From assembly GCF_009696575.1 (NCBI RefSeq), contig NZ_VULQ01000001.1, forward strand, positions 186,001-250,000: DNA of 64,000 nt. Direction: 5' to 3'. Source of the stretch: Anaerococcus porci. Its GTDB lineage: Bacteria > Bacillota > Clostridia > Tissierellales > Peptoniphilaceae. The stretch's first letter is position 1. Every line of letters starts with the position of its first letter. The notes under the pieces are model-generated. The model was not told the origin of the DNA and did no database searches. It saw only the letters and a list, made by a program, of their open reading frames with translations. Below, in pieces: positions 8,990 to 19,661 of this stretch. The translations under genes were made by a program, and so were the position numbers.

Positions 8990-10555
8990 TTACTCCAAGG
9001 TAATTGTGTAATAATAAAGAGGTTGACCTCCATAAATCAATTCTACATCAACATCCTTAAATTTCTTTTCAATAGATTTTGAAAATTTCTTAGCTTCCTT
9101 ATCATCAACATCCTCACCATAGTATATGGTAATTAAAGAAGTATCTTCATCGACAGCCTTGACTAAAGTATCCTTGGCAGTCCTATCTATAGTTTTTTTG
9201 CTTGTTACAATCTTATTATCAACAATTCCTATATATTCATTCTTTTTAATCGAAATATTATTTACATTGGTATCCCTGACTGCTATAGTCACTTCGCATA
9301 CTTTGACATCTTCAATAGCTTCATTGAAATTCTCCATATTTTTATCTAATGACTGAGACTCATCAAATGATAAAAGTGCAGAAAATGATTCTGGTATTGA
9401 TTTAGTTTCAACCACTCTACAATTTTTTTCGGATAAATCACAAGCTTGTTTAGCACTCATTATTATATTTTTATTATTTGGAAAAATTATAACATTTTCA
9501 CTATCAATTTTTTCAATGGCCTTATAGATATCTTCAGTAGATGGATTCATAGTTTGTCCGCCTGAGATAATTTTATCCACATTTAGGCTTTCAAATACCT
9601 TATCATATCCCTCTCCTCTGGATATAGCAATAAAACCATATTTTTTAGAAGGTTTTTTATTAATATTAATATTTGCTAAAACACCTGGATTTGTATTTTC
9701 TATATTTAACTTAATCACATCATAATCTTTGATTATATCATATAGGTCATTTAAGCTATCACAATCAAAAGACACATCAAGTAACCCATTATCAATGTTT
9801 GTGCTTAAAGATGATGATATGTTATAAAATTTTTCTTCTAAAATTTTATAATCCTCATCTATTAATAAAATTAAATCAACATTATAGGATTTTGAAGGAA
9901 TATCTTTTATTTCAAGTTTAGATAAGTCTGTTTCAATATCAATATCAGAATTAAGGGCTTTGAGAGCACCTTCTAATAAAAACATAAGTCCTTGACCACC
10001 TGAATCTACTACTTTTGCTTCTTTCAATACTGGTAGCAGATTAGGTGTATCTAATAAGGCCTTTTGACCTTTATTAATAATTTTTAAAAGATACTTATCT
10101 ATATCAATATTATCTATATAAGAGTTTTCTGCTTCTTCAGCCATCAATCTTGATACTGTAAGAATAGTGCCTTCAGTAGGTTTCATTACAGCCTTATATG
10201 CTGTTTCATTGGCAACTTTAAAAATCTCCTTAATCTCTAATGCACTAATTGTATCTTTTCCCTTAATAGCCTTAGCCATACCCCTACAAAGTTGGGATAG
10301 GATAACTCCTGAATTTCCACGAGCCCCCATTAAGGTACCTTGGCTTAGAAGCTTTGCTATCTCATAGCAAGAACTTGTATCAATGCTCTTAACTTTGTCT
10401 ACTCCAGACTTCATTGTCATAGTCATATTTGTACCAGTGTCTCCATCTGGCACTGGAAATACATTTAAACTATCCACAATATCTCTTTTCTCATTTAAAA
10501 GTTCGAAAGCCTTCACAATAAGGATTTTGAACTTAGAACTATCAATTTTCTTCAT
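8990..10555 (-). CDS. fakA: Fatty acid kinase FakA-type (DhaL-domain) protein, YloV family
   Basis: FakA phosphorylates exogenous fatty acids carried by FakB, feeding phospholipid synthesis through acyl-phosphate. The N-terminal DhaL kinase domain shows PVPDGDTGTNMTMTMKSGV (metal/ATP binding, residues about 33-50), GARGNSGVILSQL and VDSGGQGLMFLLEG. A middle domain and a C-terminal domain (VTIAVRDTNVNNISI; YGGQPLYYYTI) complete the 521 residues. No FakB is encoded in the window. The asp23-fakA-recG order parallels yloU-yloV and recG in Bacillus. AGGTGA precedes the ATG. Confidence 0.92.
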   Translation of the reverse strand: MKKIDSSKFKILIVKAFELLNEKRDIVDSLNVFPVPDGDTGTNMTMTMKSGVDKVKSIDTSSCYEIAKLLSQGTLMGARGNSGVILSQLCRGMAKAIKGKDTISALEIKEIFKVANETAYKAVMKPTEGTILTVSRLMAEEAENSYIDNIDIDKYLLKIINKGQKALLDTPNLLPVLKEAKVVDSGGQGLMFLLEGALKALNSDIDIETDLSKLEIKDIPSKSYNVDLILLIDEDYKILEEKFYNISSSLSTNIDNGLLDVSFDCDSLNDLYDIIKDYDVIKLNIENTNPGVLANININKKPSKKYGFIAISRGEGYDKVFESLNVDKIISGGQTMNPSTEDIYKAIEKIDSENVIIFPNNKNIIMSAKQACDLSEKNCRVVETKSIPESFSALLSFDESQSLDKNMENFNEAIEDVKVCEVTIAVRDTNVNNISIKKNEYIGIVDNKIVTSKKTIDRTAKDTLVKAVDEDTSLITIYYGEDVDDKEAKKFSKSIEKKFKDVDVELIYGGQPLYYYTITLE

Positions 10556-10562
10556 AATTCAC

Positions 10563-10916
10563 CTAATTTTTAATTCCTTGAACTAATATATTCACATGAT
10601 TTACACTAACATTTAGAGAGTGTTCAATATTATATTTAACATTTTCTATAATATTTTGACATACCACTGCGATTCTAACACCATAATTTAGTATCAAAGA
10701 TATTTCTACTGTTACTGAACCGTCTATATTCCTTGAAACTTTCACACCCATATTCATATTATCTAGACCTAAAAGTTTATATATTCCATCTTTTGTACTT
10801 CTGCTTGCAAGTCCTACCACTCCATAAGACTCTATAACAGAAGATGCAGCAATATTTGCAATTACTGTTTCTGATATACTTACTTTACCGTAATTGTTTT
10901 TATATTTAATTGCCAT
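10563..10916 (-). CDS. Asp23/Gls24 family protein (YloU type)
   Basis: A 117-residue Asp23-domain protein (GKVSISETVIANIAASSVIESYGVVG; VNHVNILVQGI). The in-frame ATG at 10949 is rejected: GGAGGAG sits five bases before ATG 10916, and the probable -10 box (10948-10953) overlaps the longer start. It is the first gene of the operon with fakA, the usual partner of this paralogue, and its TAG stop lies inside the fakA ribosome-binding region. Confidence 0.88.
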   Translation of the reverse strand: MAIKYKNNYGKVSISETVIANIAASSVIESYGVVGLASRSTKDGIYKLLGLDNMNMGVKVSRNIDGSVTVEISLILNYGVRIAVVCQNIIENVKYNIEHSLNVSVNHVNILVQGIKN

Positions 10917-10947
10917 ATACTCCTCCATTAATTTTCTTCTAATTATC

Positions 10948-10953
10948 ATTATA
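10948..10953 (-). promoter_or_regulatory. Probable -10 element of the asp23-fakA-recG operon
   Basis: TATAAT on the minus strand about 30 bases upstream of ATG 10916; a TTATAC lies 18 bases further upstream as a weak -35. Confidence 0.5.
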
Positions 10954-11412
10954 CCATTAATTAGTCTCCTAGTATAATTGTATAAAAGTATTATATATAG
11001 TAATTTCTAAGATTGTCAAACATATGTAATAATCCTAGAAAAAAGTAAGCTTCAATACCCTATAACTGTCTATAATTTATTGTAAGTTGTTTGTAATTTA
11101 TATTAATCTATGTGTATTTTTATATTTATTAACATTTTCCATAAAATTACTATGAATTTTACTTAATATAAGTGTTGCATTAGTTTTACAATTTATCAAA
11201 CAATAAAAATAACCTTAAATTTGTTAAAAATCAAATTTAAGGTTATCTTAGAGTTAATATTTAATTTTAAGAAACAAGCTAATTATGAGTCTGAAGCGAT
11301 ATAATATAGTTTTAGTCGTTTTATTTAATCAATTTAAACCTATCATGTAAGCACTTTTAAAAACAATTATTGTCTAGAAAAATATTAGCAAGTTCTAATT
11401 TAAATGATTTTC
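10954..11412. other. Gene-free AT-rich gap of about 460 bases holding the nifJ terminator
   Basis: No open frame with a ribosome-binding site is visible on either strand. The only clear structure is the hairpin at 11209-11246. The rest is AT-rich sequence upstream of the asp23-fakA operon. Confidence 0.6.
11209..11246 (-). terminator. Intrinsic terminator downstream of nifJ
   Basis: A perfect 15-base inverted repeat (11209-11223 and 11232-11246) with an 8-base loop. On the minus strand it is followed by TTTTATTG. It lies about 170 bases after the nifJ stop. Confidence 0.65.
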
Positions 11413-14400
11413 CTATTTTCCAGCTAATCTCTTGTATGTTTGATATCTATCGTTAGCAGCTTTTTCTGCTTCTTGATACAACTGATCAGCAGTTTCTGGG
11501 AATGATCTCTTAAGTGAAGAATATCTTACTTCCCCTTGAATAAATTCTTGGAATGATTCTTTAGGTTCTTTAGAATCTAATTGGAATGGATTCTTTCCTT
11601 CATCAGCAAGTCTTGGATCAAATCTCCATAAGTGCCAGTAACCTGCATCAACTGCTTGTTTTTCTCTAAATTGAGATTTACCCATACCAATTCTGATACC
11701 GTGGTTGATACATGGAGCATAACAAATAATTAGAGATGGTCCATCATAACTTTCAGCTTCTTTCATAGCTTTTATTGTTTGATTTTGATTAGCTCCCATA
11801 GCTACTTGTGCTACATAAACATAACCATATGAAGTCATCATCAAGCCAAGATCTTTCTTTTTAACCTTCTTACCACTTGCAGCAAATTGTGCAACTGCTG
11901 ATAATGGTGTAGCCTTAGATGATTGTCCACCTGTATTTGAGTAAACTTCTGTATCAAATACTAGTATGTTTATATTTTCTCCACTAGCAAGTACATGGTC
12001 TAGTCCACCAAATCCTATATCATAGCTCCATCCATCACCACCAAAAATCCATACTGATTTTTTAATCATATAATCTTTTAATGTATAGATTTTGTGTAAT
12101 AAGTCTTTAGCCTTTTCATCTGATACTGATCTAGCTTTATCTTCAAGGTTTATAATCTTAGCTGTTGCTTCTTTAGAAGCCTTAACATCTTCTTTTCCCT
12201 CAAGCCATGCATTAAATGCTTCACTTAATTCAGAATCAATATTAAGTTCATTAAATTCATTCATATATGTTTCAAGGAGTAATTTATTTGAGTCAGCTGC
12301 AAGTTTCATACCATATCCATATTCTGCTGCATCTTCAAATAGAGAGTTACCCCAAGCTGGACCCTTACCGCAAGCATTTGTTGTATATGGTGTAGCTGGT
12401 GATGAAGCTCCCCAGATTGATGAACATCCTGTAGCATTTGCAATGTACATTCTATCACCAAATAGTTGAGTTACAAGCTTGGCATATGGTGTTTCACCAC
12501 AACCAGCACAAGCACCTGAGAATTCAAGAAGTGGTTGTTTAAATTGAGATCCTTTAAGTGTCATTGGATCCATAACATCTTCTTTATATCCTACTACTTC
12601 ATGTGCATATTCCCAATGATCTTTTTCAAGTTCAACTTGTTGTTCGAAAGGTTTCATTAGCAAGGCTTTTTTTGGAGCTGGACATACATCAGCACAATTT
12701 CCACAACCTGTACAATCAAGTGGTGAAACTTGAATTCTGAATTCATAACCATCCATTCCCTTACCAATTGCTTTCTTTGTTTCAAATCCTTCCGGTGCAT
12801 TTGCTTTTTCTTCTTCTGTTACTAAGAATGGTCTAATTACAGCATGAGGACAAACATATGAGCATTGGTTACATTGTATACAATTATCTATTTGCCATTC
12901 AGGTACATTAAGAGCAATTCCTCTTTTTTCATATTTAGTTGTACCTGGTTCAAAGTCTCCATTAGTACTATCTTTGAAAGCTGATACTGGTAGTTCATCT
13001 TCTTTTTGCTCAATCATTGGTTTAACGATATTTTTAATGAATTCTGGAAGTTCTTTTTCTTCTTTTTCTTCATCTTTTGCATCAGCCCAAGATTCAGGAA
13101 CTTCAACTTTAACTACTGCATCAATTCCTTCATCTACTGCTTTGTAGTTCATATTTACTATGTCGTCACCTTTGTGACCATATGATTTAACTATAGAATC
13201 TTTTAAGTATTTAACAGCTTCATCTATAGGAATTACTTGTGATAAGTTAAAGAATGCTGATTGCATTATCATATTTGTTCTTGAACCTAATCCTACTCTT
13301 TCAGCTATGTGAGATGCATCAATAATATAGAACTCTATATTGTGTTTAGCTAAATATCTCTTCATTTTTGCTGGAAGGTGTTCTTCAAGTTCATCTACTG
13401 ACCATGAACAGTTAAGTAAGAAAGTTCCTCCATCTTTAAGACCTTCAAGTAAGTCATATTGATTAACATAAGCTGGTTTTGAACATGAAATAAAGTCAGC
13501 TTCATCTAGTAGGTAAGTTGATTTAATAGGGTTTGAACCAAATCTTAAGTGAGATACTGTTAAACCACCTGATTTTTTAGAGTCATAGTCAAAGTAGCCT
13601 TGAGCATACATTTCTGTATTATCACCAATGATTTTTATTGCTTGTTTGTTAGCACCAACTGTTCCATCAGATCCAAATCCCCAGAATTTACATCTGTGAG
13701 TTCCCTCTTGTCTAATTCTTAAGTCAGTTCTTTCAAGTGATTTATATGTTAAATCATCAGTAATTGAAAGTGTAAAGTCATCTTTCATTTCACCTTCAAG
13801 ATTGTTAAACACTGCTTCAATATCTGCAGGTATTGTATCTTTAGATGAAAGTCCATATCTACCACCAATTATTTGTGGTTTATCTTCAACATCATAGTAT
13901 GCTGATTTAACATCTAATAATAATGGTTCGCCAATTGAGCCTTTTTCTTTTGTTCTATCAAGTACAGCTATTTTCTTAACTGTTTTTGGTATAGCTTTTA
14001 ATAAGTGATCTTTAGAGAATGGTCTGTAAAGATGAACTTCTATCATACCAACTTTTCTTCCGTCTTCTATTAACTTATCAATTGCTTCTTCAGCTGCTTG
14101 ACAAACTGAACCCATAGCTATAATAATTTCTTCAGCATCATCTGCACCATAGAAATTGAATAATTCATAATTTGTTCCGATTAATTCATTTATCTTGTGC
14201 ATGTAATTTTCTGTGATTCCAACGATGTCTGTATAAGCTGGATTAGAAGCTTCCATTCTTTGGAAGAAAATATTCTTTTCAGATGTACCAATTGTTTTTG
14301 GTCTTTCTGGATTTAATGATTCATTTTTAAATTTATCAACTGCTTCATAATCTACTAATGGAGCTAAATCATCATAATCCCAAACTTCTATTTTTTGAAT

Positions 14401-14943
14401 TTCATGACTTGTTCTGAAACCATCAAAGAAGTTGCAAAATGGAATTCTTCCTTCTATAGCTGATAAGTGAGCTACTGGAGATAAGTCCATTACTTCTTGA
14501 ACTGAGCCTGAGCATAGCATAGCAAATCCTGTTTGTCTTGCTGCCATAACATCAGAATGATCTCCATAAATTGAAAGTGCGTGAGTAGCTAAAGTTCTAG
14601 CTGCAACATGGAATACACCTGGTAATCTTTCTCCAGCAATTTTATACATATTAGGAATCATTAATAATAATCCTTGACTTGCTGTATATGTAGTAGTAAG
14701 TGCTCCTGCTGCTAATGCACCGTGTACAGCTCCTGCTGCACCTGCTTCTGATTGCATTTCTTTAACTTCTACTGGTCTTCCGAATACATTCTTTCTACCG
14801 TTTGCTGCCCATACATCTACTGATTCAGGCATTGGTGATGAAGGTGTTATAGGATAGATTGTTGCAACATCAGTAAACGCATATGATACGTGAGCTGCTG
14901 CTGTATTACCATCCATAGTCTTCATAGCTCTTTTAATTGTCAT
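11413..14943 (-). CDS. nifJ: Pyruvate:ferredoxin (flavodoxin) oxidoreductase
   Basis: PFOR converts pyruvate, CoA and oxidised ferredoxin to acetyl-CoA, CO2 and reduced ferredoxin, the central step of anaerobic pyruvate metabolism. The 1176-residue single-chain enzyme shows domain I with YPITPSSPMPE (residues 30-40), two 4Fe-4S motifs CIQCNQCSYVCPHAV (about 688) and CTGCGNCADVCPAP (about 746), cluster ligands CAGCGE (about 814) and TGCSSIWG, and the TPP site GDGWSYDIGFGGLD with VYSNTGGQSSKAT (about 971-1010). AGGAGG precedes the ATG. It has its own promoter after hprK. Likely electron acceptor: the ferredoxin at 55988-56164. Confidence 0.98.
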   Translation of the reverse strand: MTIKRAMKTMDGNTAAAHVSYAFTDVATIYPITPSSPMPESVDVWAANGRKNVFGRPVEVKEMQSEAGAAGAVHGALAAGALTTTYTASQGLLLMIPNMYKIAGERLPGVFHVAARTLATHALSIYGDHSDVMAARQTGFAMLCSGSVQEVMDLSPVAHLSAIEGRIPFCNFFDGFRTSHEIQKIEVWDYDDLAPLVDYEAVDKFKNESLNPERPKTIGTSEKNIFFQRMEASNPAYTDIVGITENYMHKINELIGTNYELFNFYGADDAEEIIIAMGSVCQAAEEAIDKLIEDGRKVGMIEVHLYRPFSKDHLLKAIPKTVKKIAVLDRTKEKGSIGEPLLLDVKSAYYDVEDKPQIIGGRYGLSSKDTIPADIEAVFNNLEGEMKDDFTLSITDDLTYKSLERTDLRIRQEGTHRCKFWGFGSDGTVGANKQAIKIIGDNTEMYAQGYFDYDSKKSGGLTVSHLRFGSNPIKSTYLLDEADFISCSKPAYVNQYDLLEGLKDGGTFLLNCSWSVDELEEHLPAKMKRYLAKHNIEFYIIDASHIAERVGLGSRTNMIMQSAFFNLSQVIPIDEAVKYLKDSIVKSYGHKGDDIVNMNYKAVDEGIDAVVKVEVPESWADAKDEEKEEKELPEFIKNIVKPMIEQKEDELPVSAFKDSTNGDFEPGTTKYEKRGIALNVPEWQIDNCIQCNQCSYVCPHAVIRPFLVTEEEKANAPEGFETKKAIGKGMDGYEFRIQVSPLDCTGCGNCADVCPAPKKALLMKPFEQQVELEKDHWEYAHEVVGYKEDVMDPMTLKGSQFKQPLLEFSGACAGCGETPYAKLVTQLFGDRMYIANATGCSSIWGASSPATPYTTNACGKGPAWGNSLFEDAAEYGYGMKLAADSNKLLLETYMNEFNELNIDSELSEAFNAWLEGKEDVKASKEATAKIINLEDKARSVSDEKAKDLLHKIYTLKDYMIKKSVWIFGGDGWSYDIGFGGLDHVLASGENINILVFDTEVYSNTGGQSSKATPLSAVAQFAASGKKVKKKDLGLMMTSYGYVYVAQVAMGANQNQTIKAMKEAESYDGPSLIICYAPCINHGIRIGMGKSQFREKQAVDAGYWHLWRFDPRLADEGKNPFQLDSKEPKESFQEFIQGEVRYSSLKRSFPETADQLYQEAEKAANDRYQTYKRLAGK

Positions 14944-14993
14944 TTAAGACCTCCTAAAAATTATATGAATCAATTATCGTTAACACTATTATG

Positions 14994-15022
14994 AGTATAA
15001 TAAATATCCTTATTTAAGTCAA
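14994..15022 (-). promoter_or_regulatory. Promoter of nifJ
   Basis: TTGACT (15017-15022) and TATACT (14994-14999) on the minus strand, separated by exactly 17 bases, about 50 bases upstream of the nifJ ATG. Confidence 0.75.
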
Positions 15023-15045
15023 GTAATTAATGATTTAAAAAATGT

Positions 15046-15972
15046 CTAGTCTTCTAAATCATTAAATAAGTTTTCGGTCATTACCTTTGCTGCGTTATAT
15101 CCCATAGACTTTTCTCTTTGGTTCATTGCTGCCACTTCTACAATCATAGCAATATTTCTTCCAGCTCTCACAGGAACAAGAATTTTAGGAAGTTGAACTC
15201 CTAAAAGGTCTGTATAATGATCATCTAATCCTAACCTATCATATTCATAATCTTCTCTCCAATGTTCAAGCTCAATTACCATATCAATATCTGTATATAC
15301 CTTAACTGAACCTGTACCATAAAGCCTTCTAATATCTAATATCCCAAGACCTCTTATTTCTGTATAGTGTCTTATATTTTTTGGAGCCTGACCTACAACT
15401 TTATTATCATAGGATGCAATTTCCACTAAATCATCAGCAACAAGTCTATGACCTCTTGATACAAGATCAAGTGCCGTTTCACTTTTCCCTACTGAACTTT
15501 CCCCTAATATAAGTACACCTACACCGTATACTTCAAGTAACTCTCCATGAACTTGAGTTCTTTGAGCAAATACATATTCTAACTCTTGGGATATAAGTGA
15601 AGTAAGCCTTGTTGTAGGAAGTTTACTTCTTAATATACTTATATCATAATAGTCAGCTAAGTCTAGCATATCTTTGGGTAGTCCTGCATTGTATGAGAAA
15701 ATTATTGCGGGCATATTATATGATAAAATACCTCTAAATCTTTCATATTGCATTCTATTATCAAGACTTGTTAGGTAGTTATACTCGACACTTCCTATTA
15801 TTTGCAAACGTCTATAAGGAAATTCTTCCAAAAAACCTGTAAGTTGTAATCCTGGTCTATTGATATCAGGACTTGTAATCTCAACTTCATCAAAGTCACT
15901 TGACTTATGAACTATTTCAAGCTTTAAATTATTTACTACATCCCTTAATTTTACACTAGTTCTTCTAGTCAT
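15046..15972 (-). CDS. hprK: HPr kinase/phosphorylase
   Basis: HprK phosphorylates and dephosphorylates Ser46 of HPr, the switch for carbon catabolite control in low-GC Gram-positives. The 308-residue protein has the N-terminal substrate domain, the P-loop GESSVGKSETALDLVSRGH (about residue 157) and the family signature HYTEIRGLGILDI about 50 residues later. It lies nine bases after uvrC, so probably in the pepP-uvrC-hprK operon. HPr and CcpA are not in the window. Confidence 0.97.
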   Translation of the reverse strand: MTRRTSVKLRDVVNNLKLEIVHKSSDFDEVEITSPDINRPGLQLTGFLEEFPYRRLQIIGSVEYNYLTSLDNRMQYERFRGILSYNMPAIIFSYNAGLPKDMLDLADYYDISILRSKLPTTRLTSLISQELEYVFAQRTQVHGELLEVYGVGVLILGESSVGKSETALDLVSRGHRLVADDLVEIASYDNKVVGQAPKNIRHYTEIRGLGILDIRRLYGTGSVKVYTDIDMVIELEHWREDYEYDRLGLDDHYTDLLGVQLPKILVPVRAGRNIAMIVEVAAMNQREKSMGYNAAKVMTENLFNDLED

Positions 15973-15981
15973 ATTCTCCCC

Positions 15982-17832
15982 TTAACTATTTAGTTTAAAG
16001 TACTTAATTATATCAAGAGCTTGATTTTTACTAATTAAATCAACCTCCATCAACTCTTCTAAATTTGCATTTTTTATATTATTAATCGTTTTAAAGTGAT
16101 TAAATAAATTTTCTTTCTTTTTTTTGCCTATGCCCTTTATATTATCAAGCTCTGACTTTTTCATTGCATTTGTCATAAGTTTTCTATGATAATTTATTGC
16201 AAACCTATGGGCCTCTTCTTGAATTTCATATATGAGTTTATAGACTGGATCTCTTCTTTTTATACTTATTTCCTGATTTTCATAAATAATAGCCCTTGTC
16301 GTATGTTTATTATCTTTTACAAGTCCTGCTACTTCTATATTTAAATTAAATTTTTTAAGTACTGTTTTTGCAATCTTTACTTGCCCCTTACCACCATCCA
16401 TCAAAATCAAGTCTGGAAGTTTACCAAATCCTGTAGATGTATTATTTTCCTTTATTTCTTTTTCTCCTCTTTTAAATCTTCTTGTTAATACTTCTTCTAA
16501 TGAAGCATAATCATCTGGTCCTTCTACTGTTTTTATCTTAAATTTCCTATATTCTTTTCTCTCAGGTAATCCATCTTCAAATACTACCATAGACCCTACT
16601 GTTTGAACACCAGCAGTATTGGAAATATCATAAGCTTCAATTCTTTTAATGGACTTAAGATTTAAAACCTGCTTAAGACCATTAAGTCCCCTATGTTTTT
16701 TCCTCTCCTTTTCTTCGAGTCTTTTTTCATATTTTTTCATCATATCACTAGCATTTCTTTCAGCCATTTTAATCAAATCTTTTTTTCTACCTAATTTAGG
16801 TTGAATTATAGAAACCTTGGAGCCTTTTTTCTTTTCAATAAATGAGGTTAATGCACCAAGATCTGAGGGTAGAATAGCTACCAAAATTTCTTTAGGAATA
16901 TACATAAGATTTAAATAAAATTGTTTCATAAAAGATGCCATAATATCTTCTTCTTTTTCTCTATAATCATCTTTTAATATAAAATGTTCCCTATCCACAA
17001 TTTTTCCATCTCTCATGAAAAATACCTGCATAGTTACATAAAATAATCCCTTGCTCATAGCTATAATATCAATATCTTCTTGATTTGTATTTGTAACCTT
17101 TTGTTTTTGAGAAATTGTAGAAAGTGCCCTATGATAGTCTCTATACTTAGCTGCATTTTCAAAATCAAGATTCTTACTTGCATAATTCATTTTATCTATT
17201 ACAAGCTTCGGTATTTCATTAGACTTATTTTCTAAAAATTCTCTAATTGTTTTTATATTTTCCATATAGGATTTTTCTTTTTCTTTACCTATACAAGGTC
17301 CATTGCATCTTTTTATATAGTAATTAAGACAAGGTCTATCTAATTGTTGTCCCTTGTCAAAATTAATATTACAAGTCCTAAAAGGAAAAAGTATGTGAAA
17401 TAATTCTATAACATCGTTGACAGCATAGGCATCAGGATAAGGTCCATAATAATGTCCCTTATCCCTTTTTACATTTCTTACCTTTTCTATTCTAGGATAT
17501 TTTTCATTTGTAATTTTTATATAAGGATATTGCTTATCATCTCTTAGTACTATATTGTATTTTGGTCTATTTTTTTTAATTAAATTCGACTCTAGAACAA
17601 GGGCCTCAACTTCATTTTCAACAATTATATATTCAAATATTTTTACATGACTTACCATAGCAAGTACTTTTCTACCCTTATTGGCGTTATTGTCAAAGTA
17701 CTGTCTGACACGTTTTTTTAAATTAATCGCTTTGCCTACATATATTATTTCGTCATTTTTATCCCTCATTATATAAACACCAGGTAAATCTGGTAAGTCT
17801 TTTAATTTAGCTTTTATTTGATTATTTATCAA
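15982..17832 (-). CDS. uvrC: Excinuclease ABC subunit C
   Basis: UvrC makes the dual incisions in nucleotide excision repair. The 616 residues contain, in order, the GIY-YIG nuclease (LPGVYIMRDKNDEIIYVGKA, 3' incision), a cysteine cluster region (CLNYYIKRCNGPCIG), a UvrB-interacting UVR motif (about 205-237), the RNase H-like 5' nuclease (IEAYDISNTAGVQTVGSMV) and a C-terminal helix-hairpin-helix (DNIKGIGKKKKENLF). The ATG overlaps the pepP stop by four bases (ATGA). Confidence 0.98.
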   Translation of the reverse strand: MINNQIKAKLKDLPDLPGVYIMRDKNDEIIYVGKAINLKKRVRQYFDNNANKGRKVLAMVSHVKIFEYIIVENEVEALVLESNLIKKNRPKYNIVLRDDKQYPYIKITNEKYPRIEKVRNVKRDKGHYYGPYPDAYAVNDVIELFHILFPFRTCNINFDKGQQLDRPCLNYYIKRCNGPCIGKEKEKSYMENIKTIREFLENKSNEIPKLVIDKMNYASKNLDFENAAKYRDYHRALSTISQKQKVTNTNQEDIDIIAMSKGLFYVTMQVFFMRDGKIVDREHFILKDDYREKEEDIMASFMKQFYLNLMYIPKEILVAILPSDLGALTSFIEKKKGSKVSIIQPKLGRKKDLIKMAERNASDMMKKYEKRLEEKERKKHRGLNGLKQVLNLKSIKRIEAYDISNTAGVQTVGSMVVFEDGLPERKEYRKFKIKTVEGPDDYASLEEVLTRRFKRGEKEIKENNTSTGFGKLPDLILMDGGKGQVKIAKTVLKKFNLNIEVAGLVKDNKHTTRAIIYENQEISIKRRDPVYKLIYEIQEEAHRFAINYHRKLMTNAMKKSELDNIKGIGKKKKENLFNHFKTINNIKNANLEELMEVDLISKNQALDIIKYFKLNS

Positions 17833-19598
17833 ATTTCCCTACAACTCTCTTTCAAATATTCTAAATCACTTCCTTCAAGATATGGAGAAAGAATTTCTTC
17901 ACATTTCTTATTATATGAGTTAAGCCAGTCTATTTCCCATCTTTCTAACATATCTATATTAACAGGTCTTGTATCTATTGGAACAAAGGTTAAACATTCA
18001 AATTTCATAAATTTTCCGAATTCATTTGTAAAATCTTCCTTTACATATACTTCACTTTCAATTCTTATTCCATGCCTATTTGCTATATAGAGACCAGGTT
18101 CTATAGATGTAGTCATATTTTCTATAAATTCTGTATTATCAAAGGCTGATATCCTATTTGGTCCTTCATGAACTGTGAGTGTAAAACCCACCCCATGACC
18201 TGTACCATGGAAAAAGTCTTTTCCAGCCTTCCATAATGGATATTTTGCAATAGCATCAAGTCTTTGTCCATTTGTTTTTTCTTTAAATTTAGCGCTCATT
18301 AATGCAATATGAGACTTTAATACCAAAGTATAGTTTTCTTTTTCTTCTTCAGTAAGTTTTCCTAAGGAAATTGTTCTTGTTATATCAGTAGTTCCTTCCA
18401 TATAGTGAGCTCCAGAATCAACTAGTAAAAGAGATCTTTCTTCTAAAGTCTTTGAAGATAATGAATTTGATGAATAATGAACTATAGCCCCATTTTCCTT
18501 GTAACCTGCTATAGTTTCAAAAGAATCTTCAATATAAGATTCATTCTCACTCCTTAAGTCATGAAGTTTTTTACTAGCTATAAGCTCTGTCAAAGAACCT
18601 GTTTTAGTTCCAACTTCAACCCAATTAAAGAACTTAACAAGAGTTAAAGCATCTATTAAATAAGCTTTTTTTTCATTTTCAAGTTCTACATCATTTTTGA
18701 TTGCCTTCATCTTTGTAGATAAATTGATTCCTGTCATTATTCTTACATTTGAATTTATTGAATCATAAATTAATACATTAGTTCTTTCGGGATCTAGATA
18801 AATTCTATTTTTTCCCCTTATATCTTTAAGTAATGTATAAATATAGTCATATGAATGTAGCTTAACATTATTTTCTTTTAAATATTCCTCTACCTTATCA
18901 TCTATTTTATCAAGGTCAACACAAAGATGAATCTCATCCATAGATATTAAAAGATATGATAAAAACACTGGATTATACTCTATATCATTTCCCCTAATAT
19001 TTAGCAGATAGCATATATCTTCAGGTGAACCTATAAAATTATAATCACAATTTTTATCTTTAAGTTCAGTTCTTAACCTTTTAATCTTTGACTCTAAACT
19101 TTCCCCTACATATTCTAAATCATATACCCAAACTTTTTCTTTAGGAAGACTTGGTCTGTCATTCCATATTTTTGATATATAATCTATATCATAAACCAAA
19201 GCACGTGAACCCATATTCTCACTTAAATTTTTGTAGTCTTTTACGGAAAAACAATTACCATCAAAGCCGATTTTCCCAAACTCACTAACTTCTTCCAATA
19301 AAAACTCTTCTATGCTTGGATCTTCCTCAAAGCCAAGCTTATAAAACTCAAACTCAGTAAATTCTAGTTCTTTCTCTGCTTGAAGAAAATATCTAGAATC
19401 CGTCCAAAGCCTTGCTTTGTCCATAGTTATAACACAAGTACCTGCTGAACCAGTAAATCCAGAAATAAACTCACGGGTTTTATAATAATTACTAATATAT
19501 TCTGATTGATGAGGATCAGATGTATTTACTATATAGGCGTCAATTTGACGACTTGCCATCAATTCTCGTAACTTTCTTAGTTTTTCATCTATATTCAT
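17829..19598 (-). CDS. pepP: Xaa-Pro aminopeptidase family protein (M24B, with two creatinase N-domains)
   Basis: Removes N-terminal residues preceding proline. The 589-residue length fits the aminopeptidase-P type with two non-catalytic N-domains (IDAYIVNTSDPHQSEYI at the start; RGNDIEYNPVF mid-protein) and a C-terminal pita-bread catalytic domain with metal ligands in VDSGAHYMEGTTDITRT, GHGVGFTLTVHEGP and a late Glu in GIRIESEVYV. It is the first gene of the pepP-uvrC-hprK operon; TATAAT on the minus strand at 19634-19639 is the likely -10. Divergent from ychF. Confidence 0.92.
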   Translation of the reverse strand: MNIDEKLRKLRELMASRQIDAYIVNTSDPHQSEYISNYYKTREFISGFTGSAGTCVITMDKARLWTDSRYFLQAEKELEFTEFEFYKLGFEEDPSIEEFLLEEVSEFGKIGFDGNCFSVKDYKNLSENMGSRALVYDIDYISKIWNDRPSLPKEKVWVYDLEYVGESLESKIKRLRTELKDKNCDYNFIGSPEDICYLLNIRGNDIEYNPVFLSYLLISMDEIHLCVDLDKIDDKVEEYLKENNVKLHSYDYIYTLLKDIRGKNRIYLDPERTNVLIYDSINSNVRIMTGINLSTKMKAIKNDVELENEKKAYLIDALTLVKFFNWVEVGTKTGSLTELIASKKLHDLRSENESYIEDSFETIAGYKENGAIVHYSSNSLSSKTLEERSLLLVDSGAHYMEGTTDITRTISLGKLTEEEKENYTLVLKSHIALMSAKFKEKTNGQRLDAIAKYPLWKAGKDFFHGTGHGVGFTLTVHEGPNRISAFDNTEFIENMTTSIEPGLYIANRHGIRIESEVYVKEDFTNEFGKFMKFECLTFVPIDTRPVNIDMLERWEIDWLNSYNKKCEEILSPYLEGSDLEYLKESCREI

Positions 19599-19661
19599 AA
19601 AAGCTCCTTTATATTAAATCTTATCTTTCTATTATTATACCATTGTTAAATAATATAAAAA